From positions 1-64,000 of the forward strand of contig DATLFP010000009.1 of the NCBI GenBank assembly GCA_035540955.1: a stretch of DNA of 64,000 nt, in the 5' to 3' direction. Position 1 is the stretch's first letter. Every line of letters starts with the position of its first letter. Shown in pieces: positions 48,144 to 55,826 of this stretch. The DNA comes from DATLFP01 sp035540955 (lineage in GTDB: Bacteria > Actinomycetota > Acidimicrobiia > Acidimicrobiales > CADCSY01). A program made the translations under genes and the position numbers. Under the pieces are notes generated by a model. That model was given only the letters and a program-made list of their open reading frames with translations. It did no database searches and was not told the origin of the DNA.

Positions 48144-49112
48144 GTGGCCGTCGCCTCCTCCGCCTCCCCCTCGTCGTCTTCGCGGCTGTCGGCGGCCGGC
48201 GAGCGCCGGCCCCTCGTCCTCATCTGCATCGGGATCGTGCTGTTCAGCATCGGCCCCGTCATGTTCCAGAGCGCCGACTCCTCGGGCCAGGTCATTGCCT
48301 TCTGGCGCCTGCTGTTCGGCGTCGGGATCCTCGGGACCATCTCCCTCATCCACATCGGGGTCACCGGCCGCCGCCCGAGCCTCGTCGGCTGGCTGTGGTC
48401 GATCCGGTGCGGGGTCATGTTCGTCGCCAACCAGCTGTTCTTCCTCGCCGCCCTGCACGCCACCTCGGTCGTCGACGTCACCCTGATGCAGGTCCTCCAG
48501 CCCGTCCTCGTGGCGGTGCTGGCGGTGCCGATGTTCGGGGAGCGACCGGGCGCGCAGTTCCGGGTGTGGTCGGCGGTGGCGGTGGCCGGCGCCGCCGCCG
48601 TGGCGCTGTTCGGCTCGGCCGGGCCCGAGGGCGATCCCGTCGGCATGGCGTGCGCGGTGGCGTCGATCGTGCTCTTCGCCATCTACTTCGTGTGGTCGAA
48701 GCAGGCTCGGGAGCACATCGACACCTGGCCGTTCCTCTTCGGCGTCTCGGCCACCGGGCTGGTCGTGGTGGCGGCGTCGTTCCTGGTCACCGGCGGCGGC
48801 CCGGGCGAGGTGACCCGCCACGACATCTGGCTCGCCCTCGCCATCGCCGCCCTCCCCGGCGCCATCGGGCACTTCGTGTCGACGTGGCCGCTGCGGTGGG
48901 TCCCCGCCAACGTGCCGCCCCTCCTGCAGCTCGCCATCCCGTTCCTCGCCAGCGCCCTCGCCTGGCTGCTGCTCGGCGAGGTGATCGAGCTCGGTCACGT
49001 CCTGGGCGGGGCCATCACCATCGTCGGCGTGGTGGGCGCCATCCGGTCGCCCGCCGGCCGCCGGCTCGTGGCCCGGGAGGAGGCGGTCCTCACCACGCAG
49101 GCCGCCGACTGA
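48144..49112 (+). CDS. EamA/DMT-superfamily transporter
   Basis: 322-residue membrane protein with about ten hydrophobic helices in two EamA halves. The second half contains LQLAIPFLASALAWLLLGEVI, the typical repeat that ends EamA domains; the first has VTLMQVLQPVLVAVLAVPMFGE at the equivalent place. Drug/metabolite or amino-acid export is usual for the family, but the substrate is unknown. GTG start at 48144; the first about 20 residues are Ser/Ala-rich and cytosolic. Confidence 0.88.
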   Translation: MAVASSASPSSSSRLSAAGERRPLVLICIGIVLFSIGPVMFQSADSSGQVIAFWRLLFGVGILGTISLIHIGVTGRRPSLVGWLWSIRCGVMFVANQLFFLAALHATSVVDVTLMQVLQPVLVAVLAVPMFGERPGAQFRVWSAVAVAGAAAVALFGSAGPEGDPVGMACAVASIVLFAIYFVWSKQAREHIDTWPFLFGVSATGLVVVAASFLVTGGGPGEVTRHDIWLALAIAALPGAIGHFVSTWPLRWVPANVPPLLQLAIPFLASALAWLLLGEVIELGHVLGGAITIVGVVGAIRSPAGRRLVAREEAVLTTQAAD

Positions 49113-49114
49113 AA

Positions 49115-49143
49115 CTGACATCCGTGTCAGTCGCGAATACGGT
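49115..49143 (+). promoter_or_regulatory. Promoter with a palindromic operator overlapping the -35
   Basis: CTGACA (49115-49120) serves as a good -35, and TACGGT (49138-49143) as -10 with a 17-nt spacer, ending 8 nt before the SDR ATG (leaderless). The -35 is the left arm of a perfect palindrome CTGACATCCGTGTCAG (49115-49130), placed where a TetR-type repressor would block RNA polymerase. Confidence 0.6.
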
Positions 49144-49151
49144 GCCCGACC

Positions 49152-49916
49152 ATGGAGATCAAGGGTTCTGCCGCGCTCATCTCGGGTGGCGCCTCCGGCC
49201 TCGGTGAGGCGACCGCCCGGGTCCTCGCCGCCGCCGGCGCCACCGTCGTCCTCGCCGACCTCAACGCCGAGAAGGGCAAGGCCCTGGCCGACGAGCTGGG
49301 TGGCGTGTTCGTCGAGACCAACGTGGCCGACGAGGAGTCGGTGGCGGCCGCCGTCACCGCCGCCGTCGACACCGGCCAGCCGCTGCGCATGGGGATCAGC
49401 TGCGCCGGCATCGGCTGGGCGTCGCGCATCATCGGGCGCGACGGCACGCCCCACGATCTCGGCATCTACAAGAAGGTGGTCGAGGTCAACCAGATCGGCA
49501 CCTTCAACGTCATGCGCCACGCGGCGTCGGCGATCAGCAAGACCGAGCCGCTGGCCGACGGGGAGCGGGGCGTGCTGGTCAACACCGCGTCGGTCGCCGC
49601 CTTCGACGGTCAGATCGGCCAGATCAGCTACTCGGCGTCGAAGGGGGCGGTGGTCGGCATGACGCTGCCGGCGGCGCGCGACCTCGCCCCGGTCGGCATC
49701 CGCGTGTGCACGATCGCCCCCGGCCTGTTCGACACGCCCCTGCTCGGCCAGCTGCCGCCCGACCAGCGTCAGGCGCTGGCCAAGGACGTCGTGTTCCCGA
49801 AGCGTCTCGGTCAGCCCGAGGAGTACGCCAAGCTCGTGAAGGCGATCGTCGAGATCAGCTACTTCAACGCCGAGGTGTTCCGCCTCGACGGCGGGCTCCG
49901 CATGCCCCCGAAGTAG
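49152..49916 (+). CDS. SDR oxidoreductase (3-hydroxyacyl-CoA dehydrogenase type 2-like)
   Basis: 254-residue classical short-chain dehydrogenase with NAD motif SGGASGLGEATARVLA, an Asp in VLADLNAEKG favouring NAD over NADP, the Ser-Tyr-Lys set in NTASVAAFDGQIGQISYSASKGAVVG, and a 3-hydroxyacyl-CoA dehydrogenase-like C-terminus (TIAPGLFDTPLL...VFPKRLGQPEEYAKLV). It probably acts in beta-oxidation or branched-chain acyl degradation with the acyl-CoA ligase downstream. The upstream palindrome suggests ligand-controlled repression. Confidence 0.93.
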   Translation: MEIKGSAALISGGASGLGEATARVLAAAGATVVLADLNAEKGKALADELGGVFVETNVADEESVAAAVTAAVDTGQPLRMGISCAGIGWASRIIGRDGTPHDLGIYKKVVEVNQIGTFNVMRHAASAISKTEPLADGERGVLVNTASVAAFDGQIGQISYSASKGAVVGMTLPAARDLAPVGIRVCTIAPGLFDTPLLGQLPPDQRQALAKDVVFPKRLGQPEEYAKLVKAIVEISYFNAEVFRLDGGLRMPPK

Positions 49917-49945
49917 TTCGGCGCCCTTCGGGGTACCGCGGGTGC

Positions 49946-50155
49946 ATGGCTGAGCAGAGCGAGAAGATCACCGACGCCACCAAGGAGGCCGAGCGGCGGG
50001 ATGCCGCCGCGGTTGCCGGCGCCCCCCAGGTGCCGACCGCCGAGGAGGCGGAGGCCGCCGACCGCAAGGGCGGGGCCGACCCGGCCGCCGCCAAGGCCTA
50101 CGAGGAGTACCTCGACGACGCCAAGGACCAGAAGGGCGAGGGCCGCATCCCCTGA
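49946..50155 (+). CDS. Small acidic, charged protein
   Basis: 69-residue hydrophilic protein, rich in Ala, Glu, Asp and Lys, with no membrane segment or motif (MAEQSEKITDATKEAERR...AYEEYLDDAKDQKGEGRIP). It is 29 nt after the SDR gene and may be in that transcript. Probably disordered; function unknown. A large inverted repeat follows its stop. Confidence 0.6.
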   Translation: MAEQSEKITDATKEAERRDAAAVAGAPQVPTAEEAEAADRKGGADPAAAKAYEEYLDDAKDQKGEGRIP

Positions 50156-50159
50156 GTCC

Positions 50160-50210
50160 CGTTCGGGCGGTGCAATCGCCGAGCGGCGCGGCGAGTTCAC
50201 CGCCCAAACG
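50160..50210 (+). terminator. Large imperfect hairpin between small ORF and acyl-CoA ligase
   Basis: Two 22-nt arms (50160-50181, CGTTCGGGCGGTGC...; 50189-50210) pair at 19 of 22 positions around a 7-nt loop. It starts 4 nt after the stop of the small acidic gene and lies just upstream of the acyl-CoA ligase promoter, so it may terminate the first transcript or shield the second. There is no T-run. Confidence 0.5.
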
Positions 50211-50233
50211 AGGCGTTCGTTAGGTTCAGCGCC

Positions 50234-51952
50234 ATGGCGATGGCGATGTCGATCGAAGACGCCCACGCGCAGCTCACGGCGCCGGGGCAGATGTTCGAGA
50301 TGGAGACCGTCGAGGTCGGCGGCCACCCCATCCGCACCTGGAAGAACGCCCCGTCGAGCCTGCGGGCGGTCCTCGAGCAGAGCCGGGCCCGGGGCGACCT
50401 CGGGTTCCTCGTCTACGAGGACGAGACCCTCACCTTCGACCAGCACTTCCGTGCCGCCGCCCACCTCGCCACCATCCTGCGCGACCGCTACGGCGTGGAG
50501 AAGGGCGACCGCGTGGCCATCGCCATGCGCAACTTCCCCGAGTGGTCGGTGGCGTTCTGGGCGGCCGCCGCAGTCGGGGCCGTCGTCGTCCCACTGAACG
50601 CGTGGTGGACGGCGCCCGAGCTCGTCTACGGGTTCGAGGACTCCGGCTCCAAGGTCGTGTTCCTCGACGAGGAGCGGGCCGAGCGGCTGCGCGACGACCT
50701 GCCGGCGCTCGGTCTGGCCGGTGCCATCGTCGCGAAGGCCACCGGCGAGCTCGGCCCCGGGCTGGAGCGGTGGGAGGACGTCCTTGGTGAGGTGCCAGCC
50801 GACGCCGATGTGACGCTGCCCGCTGTCGACCTCGGACCCGACGACCTCGCCACGATCTTCTACACCTCGGGCACCACCGGGAGGCCCAAGGGCGCCCTCG
50901 GCACCCATCGCAACATCTGCTCGAACCTGCTGTCGCTGGTGTTCGCCAACGCCCGGCGGGGGTTGCGCACCGACAAGCCGGCGGCGCCCGACGCCGACCC
51001 CGGCGCCCAGAACACCTACCTGCTGTCGGTGCCGTTCTTCCACGCCACCGGCTGCCACTCGGTGCTCGTGGCCAACCTCGCGTTCGGCGGGAAGATCGTG
51101 ATCATGCACAAGTGGGACCCCGAGCGGGCGCTCGAGCTGATCGAGCGGGAGCGGGTCACCACCTTCGGGGGCGTGCCGGCGATGGTGTGGCAGGTGCTCG
51201 AGTCGCCGTCGTTCGACAAGCGCGACACGTCGTCGGTGAAGAGCATCGGCTACGGGGGCGCGCCGGCGCCCCCCGAGCTGGTCCGCCGGATCGAAGCGAT
51301 GTTTCCCGGCCGGTCACCGAGCAACGGCTACGGGCTCACCGAGACGTCGTCGGTCACGACGATGAACGCCGGCGACGACTACCTGGCCAAGCCCGACAGC
51401 GTGGGCGTGCCGGTGGCGGTGTGCGAGGTGAAGGTCGTGGACCCCGACGGCAACGAGGTGCCCACCGGCGAGGTGGGCGAGCTGTGGATCCGGGGCCCGA
51501 ACGTGGTCAAGGGCTACTGGAACAAGCCGGAGGCGACGGCGGCGGCGTTCGGCGACGGCTGGTTCCGCTCCGGTGACGGCGCCCGCGTCGACGAGGAGGG
51601 CTTCGTCTACATCGTCGACCGCATCAAGGACATGGTGATCCGCGGCGGGGAGAACGTGTACTGCGCCGAGGTGGAGGCCGCCATCTTCGAGCACCCGGAG
51701 GTGAGCGACGTCGCCGTGATCGGCGTGCCCCATCACACCCTCGGGGAGGAGGTCGGCGCCGTGGTCCTCCGCACGCCGGGCTCGTCCCTCACCGCCGAGG
51801 CGCTGCAGGCGCACGTGCGGGAGCGGCTGGCGGCGTTCAAGGTCCCGGCGCACGTGTTCTTCCGCGACGACGCCCTGCCCCGCAACCCCCAGGGCAAGGT
51901 CCTCAAGCGCGAGCTCAAGGACGAGCTGCTCCCGCCGCCGACGACCACCTGA
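50234..51952 (+). CDS. Acyl-CoA synthetase (AMP-binding, FadD-like)
   Basis: 572-residue adenylate-forming enzyme activating a carboxylic or fatty acid to acyl-CoA. The P-loop is IFYTSGTTGRPKGALGTH, the adenine-binding motif GYGLTETSS, and the C-terminal hinge and catalytic lysine regions are GDGARVDEEGFVYIVDRIKDMVIRGGENVY and NPQGKVLKREL. Three in-frame ATGs open the gene (50234, 50240, 50246). A TAGGTT box ends 7 nt before the first. Chain-length preference is unknown; with the SDR it suggests a fatty or aromatic acid degradation step. Confidence 0.93.
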   Translation: MAMAMSIEDAHAQLTAPGQMFEMETVEVGGHPIRTWKNAPSSLRAVLEQSRARGDLGFLVYEDETLTFDQHFRAAAHLATILRDRYGVEKGDRVAIAMRNFPEWSVAFWAAAAVGAVVVPLNAWWTAPELVYGFEDSGSKVVFLDEERAERLRDDLPALGLAGAIVAKATGELGPGLERWEDVLGEVPADADVTLPAVDLGPDDLATIFYTSGTTGRPKGALGTHRNICSNLLSLVFANARRGLRTDKPAAPDADPGAQNTYLLSVPFFHATGCHSVLVANLAFGGKIVIMHKWDPERALELIERERVTTFGGVPAMVWQVLESPSFDKRDTSSVKSIGYGGAPAPPELVRRIEAMFPGRSPSNGYGLTETSSVTTMNAGDDYLAKPDSVGVPVAVCEVKVVDPDGNEVPTGEVGELWIRGPNVVKGYWNKPEATAAAFGDGWFRSGDGARVDEEGFVYIVDRIKDMVIRGGENVYCAEVEAAIFEHPEVSDVAVIGVPHHTLGEEVGAVVLRTPGSSLTAEALQAHVRERLAAFKVPAHVFFRDDALPRNPQGKVLKRELKDELLPPPTTT

Positions 51953-51968
51953 CCCCAGGAACCGCGCC

Positions 51969-52027
51969 ATCACGAACCTTGTCGCGCTCGCCGCTTTCCG
52001 GCGGGTCAGCGCGACAAGGTTCGTGAT
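51969..52027. terminator. Perfect 20-bp palindrome between convergent genes
   Basis: ATCACGAACCTTGTCGCGCT (51969-51988) is perfectly complementary to 52008-52027 around a 19-nt loop that has its own CGCC/GGCG pairing. It fills the space between the acyl-CoA ligase and the opposing epimerase-like gene, touching the latter's stop codon, so a bidirectional terminator is likely. The stem is far longer than usual and no T-run is seen. Confidence 0.55.
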
Positions 52028-52909
52028 CTAGCGGCCGAGGAGGGCGCGGAGGGCGGACTCGAGCGTGGGGTGGGTCGGTTCGAAGCCCGACTCGGTGAGC
52101 CGGTGCGGCACGGCCCGGATGCTGTCGTCGAGCAGCGTCTCGGCGAGCTCGGACCCGAGGAGGAGCTTCGGGCCGAACGAGGGCGTGGGCAGGATCGCCG
52201 GGCGGCGCAGCACCCGGCCGATCGTCTTCGCCTGCTCCTGGTTCCGCACCGGGTTCGGCGCCACGAGGTTGAACGGGCCCCGGAGGTCGTTGGCGAGCAG
52301 GTGCATCGTCGCCCGCACGTGATCGTCGAGGGTGATCCACGGGACCCACTGGCGCCCGCTGCCCATCCGCCCGCCGAGGCCGAGCTTGAACAGGGGCAGC
52401 ATCTTCTTGAGGGCCCCGCCCTTGGGGGTGAGCACGATGCCGGTGCGCAGGAGCGCGACGCGGGCCCCGGCGTCGGCCGCCGGCTGCGTCGCCGCCTCCC
52501 ACTCGACGCACAGCTCGGGCAGGAAGCCGGTTCCCGGTCCCTCGTCCTCGGTGAGGACGTCGTCGCCGCGGTCGCCGTAGAAGTGGATGCCCGAGCCCGA
52601 CAGCAGCACGGGCACGCCGGCCGCCGCCACCGCCGCCGCCACCGCGGCCGTCCCCTCGAGTCGCGAGTCGCGGATCCTGGACTTCTGCTCCGGCGTCCAG
52701 CGCTTCTCGGCGATGCCCTCGCCGGCGAGGTGGACGACGGCGTCGACGCCGGTGAGGTCGAGGCCGTCCATGGCGATCTCGTCCGGGCCCGCCGGCGCCC
52801 GCCGCACCACCGGCCGCACCCGGTGCCCGGCCGATCGGAGGGCGGCGCCCAGCGCGGTGCCGATGAGCCCGCTGGAACCCGTGATGGCGACAGTGATGGG
52901 TTCGGTCAT
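52028..52909 (-). CDS. TIGR01777-type (SDR39U1-like) NAD-dependent epimerase-family protein
   Basis: 293-residue extended SDR-like protein. The nucleotide motif is ITGSSGLIGTALGAALRSAGH, followed by VVHLAGEGI, SRIRDSR and ALLRTGIVLTPKGGALKKMLPLFKLGLGG, and WITLDDHVRATMHLL, all typical of this YfcH-like family. The usual Tyr-x3-Lys is replaced by a different arrangement, as in other members. Substrate unknown. Divergent from argS, sharing about 22 bp. Confidence 0.88.
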   Translation of the reverse strand: MTEPITVAITGSSGLIGTALGAALRSAGHRVRPVVRRAPAGPDEIAMDGLDLTGVDAVVHLAGEGIAEKRWTPEQKSRIRDSRLEGTAAVAAAVAAAGVPVLLSGSGIHFYGDRGDDVLTEDEGPGTGFLPELCVEWEAATQPAADAGARVALLRTGIVLTPKGGALKKMLPLFKLGLGGRMGSGRQWVPWITLDDHVRATMHLLANDLRGPFNLVAPNPVRNQEQAKTIGRVLRRPAILPTPSFGPKLLLGSELAETLLDDSIRAVPHRLTESGFEPTHPTLESALRALLGR

Positions 52910-52931
52910 GCGTCCGCGAGAATGCCTGCCC

Positions 52932-54653
52932 ATGGGTTCGACGCCCCAATCACTGCTGGACGCCCGGGTGCGGGCCGCCGTCGAGGCGATCGCGCCCGGC
53001 GCCGAGCTCGCGGGTGCCGTCGTGACCACCGCCAAGGACCCCGCCCACGGCGACTACTCCACGCCCGTCGCCCTGCAGCTGGCCAAGCAGCTGAAGCAGG
53101 CACCCCTCGACATCGCCGAACGCCTCGCGGCCGCCCTCGACGTCACCGGCCTCGCCGGACCGCCCACCGTCGCCCCGCCGGGGTTCGTCAACCTGACGAT
53201 CGACCCCGGCTGGCTGGCCGGCCGGCTCGGCGAGCTCGTGGGCGACGAGCGGGCCGGCGTCGAGCGGGCGGCGACCAAGGAGCTGGTGGTCGTCGACTAC
53301 TCGGCGCCGAACATGGCCCGCCAGATGCACGTCGGCCACCTGCGCTCGACGATCATCGGCGACGCCCTCGCTCACGTGTACGAGCACCTCGGCCACCAGC
53401 TCGACCGCGTGAACCACATCGGCGACTACGGCGCGCAGTTCGGCGTGCTGCTCGCCCAGTTCGAGGACCGGCGGCGCGCCGATCCCGGCTTCCAGGTCGA
53501 GGACCCCGACGCGTTCTACCGCGAGGCCAACGCCCGGGCAAAGGACGACGCCGAGTTCTTCGAGCGCTCCCGGCAGCGGGTCGTCGGCCTGCAGTCGGGA
53601 GAGCGCGAGGCCCGGGCCGTCTGGCTCGAGTTCCTCGACTCGACCCGGCGGACCAACCAGCCCATCTACGACCTCCTCGGCATCCACGACCTCGAGGAGC
53701 GCGGCGAGTCCTTCTACGAGCCCATGCTGGCCGACGTCGTCGCCGAGCTGGAGCAGAAGGGCCTCCTCGTGGAGGACCAGGGCGCAAGGGTCGTCTTCGT
53801 CCCCGGCTTCACCAACCGCGACGGCGAACCGCTCCCGCTGATCGTCGTCAACCAGCACGGCGGTTACGTCTACGGCACCACCGATCTCGCGGCCATCCGC
53901 CATCGGGCGCGGGACCTCGGTGCCGATCGGATCCTCTACGTGGTCGACGCCGGCCAGAGCCAGCACCTGGAGATGGTGTTCGCGGTCGCCCGGATGGCGG
54001 GCTGGACCGACGGCGTGCACGTGGAGCACATCGGCTTCGGGCTGGTGCTCGGCGATGACGGCAAGCGTCTGCGGGCTCGGACGGGTGACAACCCGAAGCT
54101 CGCCGAGCTGCTGCAGGAGGCCGTCGATCGGGCTCGCGCCTTCGTGATCGCCCGGGCCGCCGAGCGCCAGGAGCCGGTGCCCGACGACGTCGACCAGATC
54201 GCCCACACCATCGGCATCGGCGCCGTGAAGTACGCCGACCTGAGCCAGAACCGCTTCAGCAACTACGTCTTCTCCTACGAGAAGATGTTGAGCCTGCGGG
54301 GCAACACCGCGCCGTACCTCCAGTACGCCTACGCCCGCATGCGCTCGATCCTGCGAGAGGCGTCACCGGGCGAGCGGATCGTGCTGTCCGAACCGGAGGA
54401 GCTCGACCTCGCCAAGCGGCTCGTGGCGTTGCCCGACGTGCTGCACCGGGTCACCACCGACCACGAGCCCAACCACCTGTGCAGCCACCTGTTCGAGGTG
54501 GCGCAGTCGTTCAGCCGGTTCTACGAGGCGTGCCCGGTGCTGCGGGCCGATGAGCCGGCGCGGTCGTCGCGTCTCGCGCTGTGCGCCGTGAGCGCCAACA
54601 CCCTGCGGTCGGGGCTCGCCCTCCTCGGCATCGACGTCCTCGAGCGCATCTAG
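52932..54653 (+). CDS. argS: Arginyl-tRNA synthetase
   Basis: 573-residue class Ia synthetase charging tRNA-Arg. The HIGH-like motif is MARQMHVGHLRSTIIGDAL, the KMSKS-equivalent is GKRLRARTGD (ArgS lacks canonical KMSKS), and the DALR anticodon-binding domain occupies the C-terminus (NTAPYLQYAYARMRSILREA; YEACPVL). The N-terminal tRNA D-loop recognition domain is present. Length is normal. It is followed after 12 nt by a short membrane-peptide ORF and an acyltransferase. Confidence 0.96.
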   Translation: MGSTPQSLLDARVRAAVEAIAPGAELAGAVVTTAKDPAHGDYSTPVALQLAKQLKQAPLDIAERLAAALDVTGLAGPPTVAPPGFVNLTIDPGWLAGRLGELVGDERAGVERAATKELVVVDYSAPNMARQMHVGHLRSTIIGDALAHVYEHLGHQLDRVNHIGDYGAQFGVLLAQFEDRRRADPGFQVEDPDAFYREANARAKDDAEFFERSRQRVVGLQSGEREARAVWLEFLDSTRRTNQPIYDLLGIHDLEERGESFYEPMLADVVAELEQKGLLVEDQGARVVFVPGFTNRDGEPLPLIVVNQHGGYVYGTTDLAAIRHRARDLGADRILYVVDAGQSQHLEMVFAVARMAGWTDGVHVEHIGFGLVLGDDGKRLRARTGDNPKLAELLQEAVDRARAFVIARAAERQEPVPDDVDQIAHTIGIGAVKYADLSQNRFSNYVFSYEKMLSLRGNTAPYLQYAYARMRSILREASPGERIVLSEPEELDLAKRLVALPDVLHRVTTDHEPNHLCSHLFEVAQSFSRFYEACPVLRADEPARSSRLALCAVSANTLRSGLALLGIDVLERI

Positions 54654-54665
54654 CGTCGGCGCCCG

Positions 54666-54755
54666 ATGAAGACCAGGACGCTCATCGTGCTCGCCCTCCT
54701 GTGCGGCATGGCCCTGCTCCTCGCGTTCACCGTGCAGGTGCTCCAGGCCCGGTGA
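54666..54755 (+). CDS. 29-residue single-helix membrane peptide
   Basis: ATG...TGA encoding MKTRTLIVLALLCGMALLLAFTVQVLQAR, a short basic start followed by one strongly hydrophobic helix. Its TGA overlaps the GTG of the acyltransferase gene (GTGA), so the two are probably translationally coupled. Genes this short are often missed. It may regulate or pair with the acyltransferase or act alone in the membrane. No homologue was checked; it is proposed from context, hydrophobicity and the overlap. Confidence 0.55.
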   Translation: MKTRTLIVLALLCGMALLLAFTVQVLQAR

Positions 54756-55816
54756 GCGCCTCCGGCCTGCGCCACGTCAATGCCCTCGACGGCGTGCGCG
54801 GAGTCGCGGTGGCCCTGGTGGTCGTCCATCACGTCGTGGTCCGCGACCCCGACGCCGTCGTCCGGGGCGGTTGGCTGGGCGTCGACCTCTTCTTCGTGCT
54901 GAGCGGCTTCCTCATCACGGTCTCCGTGCTGCAGCGACCGGAGGTCGGTGGCTTCCTCCGCCGCCGATGGTGGCGCCTGGGTCCGGCGATGGCGGTGTTC
55001 CTCGCCGTCTATGCGGTCGCCAGCATCGGCGCCGACGACGCCCGCCAGCGCCTCGAGTGGCTGCTGGCCGCCACCACGCAGTGGACCAACGTCCAGGGCG
55101 CCATCGGTCCGCCGTTCTCACCGCACATGGGCCACCTGTGGTCGCTGTCGGCCGAGGTCCAGTTCTACGTGGTCTGGGGCCTCGGTCTCATCCTCCTCGT
55201 GCGGTTCGGCGCGCCGCGGCCGGTGATCGCCGGGCTCGTCGTCGCGCTGTTCCTGGCGTCGTGGGCCGAGCGGTTCGTCCTGTGGGAGGGCGGCACGCCC
55301 TGGAACCGCCTGTACCTGGGTCCCGACACCCACGGCGGGTCGCTGCTCGCCGGCTGCGCGCTGGGCCTCGCGTACGCGTGGCTCGACGTCGCTCGCCTTC
55401 GACGGCCCCTCGCATTCCTCGCCTTGCCGGCGGCGGCGGTGATGGCGTGGATGGTGGTCGAGCTGTCGTTCCTCGACGGCCGGACCTACCAATGGGGGCT
55501 CACGGCGGTCGCCGTCGCCGGGGTCATCTTCGTCGCCGGTGGCGCCACCGGCGCGCCGTCGCCGCTCCGGCCGGTCTTCGAGCTGCTGCCGCTCGTGGTG
55601 CTCGGCCGGATCTCGTACTCGGTGTACCTCTGGCACCTGCCGATCATCGAGGAGGTGTCGCGCCGCAACGAGGGTGACATCGCTCGCATCGCGGCCATCG
55701 CCATCCCGCTGTCGCTGGCCGCCGGCGCGCTCTCCTACCTGCTCGTGGAGCGACCGTTCCTCCGCGGGATGCCCCGCCGGCAGCCGACCGCCAGGCACCC
55801 GTCGCCGACTCGTTAG
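54752..55816 (+). CDS. Acyltransferase 3 family membrane protein (OafA/YrhL-like)
   Basis: 354-residue polytopic protein with about ten hydrophobic segments. The AT3 signature is NALDGVRGVAVALVVVHHVV, followed by GGWLGVDLFFVLSGFLITVSVL, SLSAEVQFYVVWGL and GRISYSVYLWHLPII; the RxxGDGVRG-type arginine and the paired histidines are expected to take part in acyl transfer. It probably O-acetylates or acylates a surface glycan or lipid. There is no extra SGNH domain. GTG start at 54752. Confidence 0.9.
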   Translation: MSASGLRHVNALDGVRGVAVALVVVHHVVVRDPDAVVRGGWLGVDLFFVLSGFLITVSVLQRPEVGGFLRRRWWRLGPAMAVFLAVYAVASIGADDARQRLEWLLAATTQWTNVQGAIGPPFSPHMGHLWSLSAEVQFYVVWGLGLILLVRFGAPRPVIAGLVVALFLASWAERFVLWEGGTPWNRLYLGPDTHGGSLLAGCALGLAYAWLDVARLRRPLAFLALPAAAVMAWMVVELSFLDGRTYQWGLTAVAVAGVIFVAGGATGAPSPLRPVFELLPLVVLGRISYSVYLWHLPIIEEVSRRNEGDIARIAAIAIPLSLAAGALSYLLVERPFLRGMPRRQPTARHPSPTR

Positions 55817-55826
55817 CCTCGACCTC

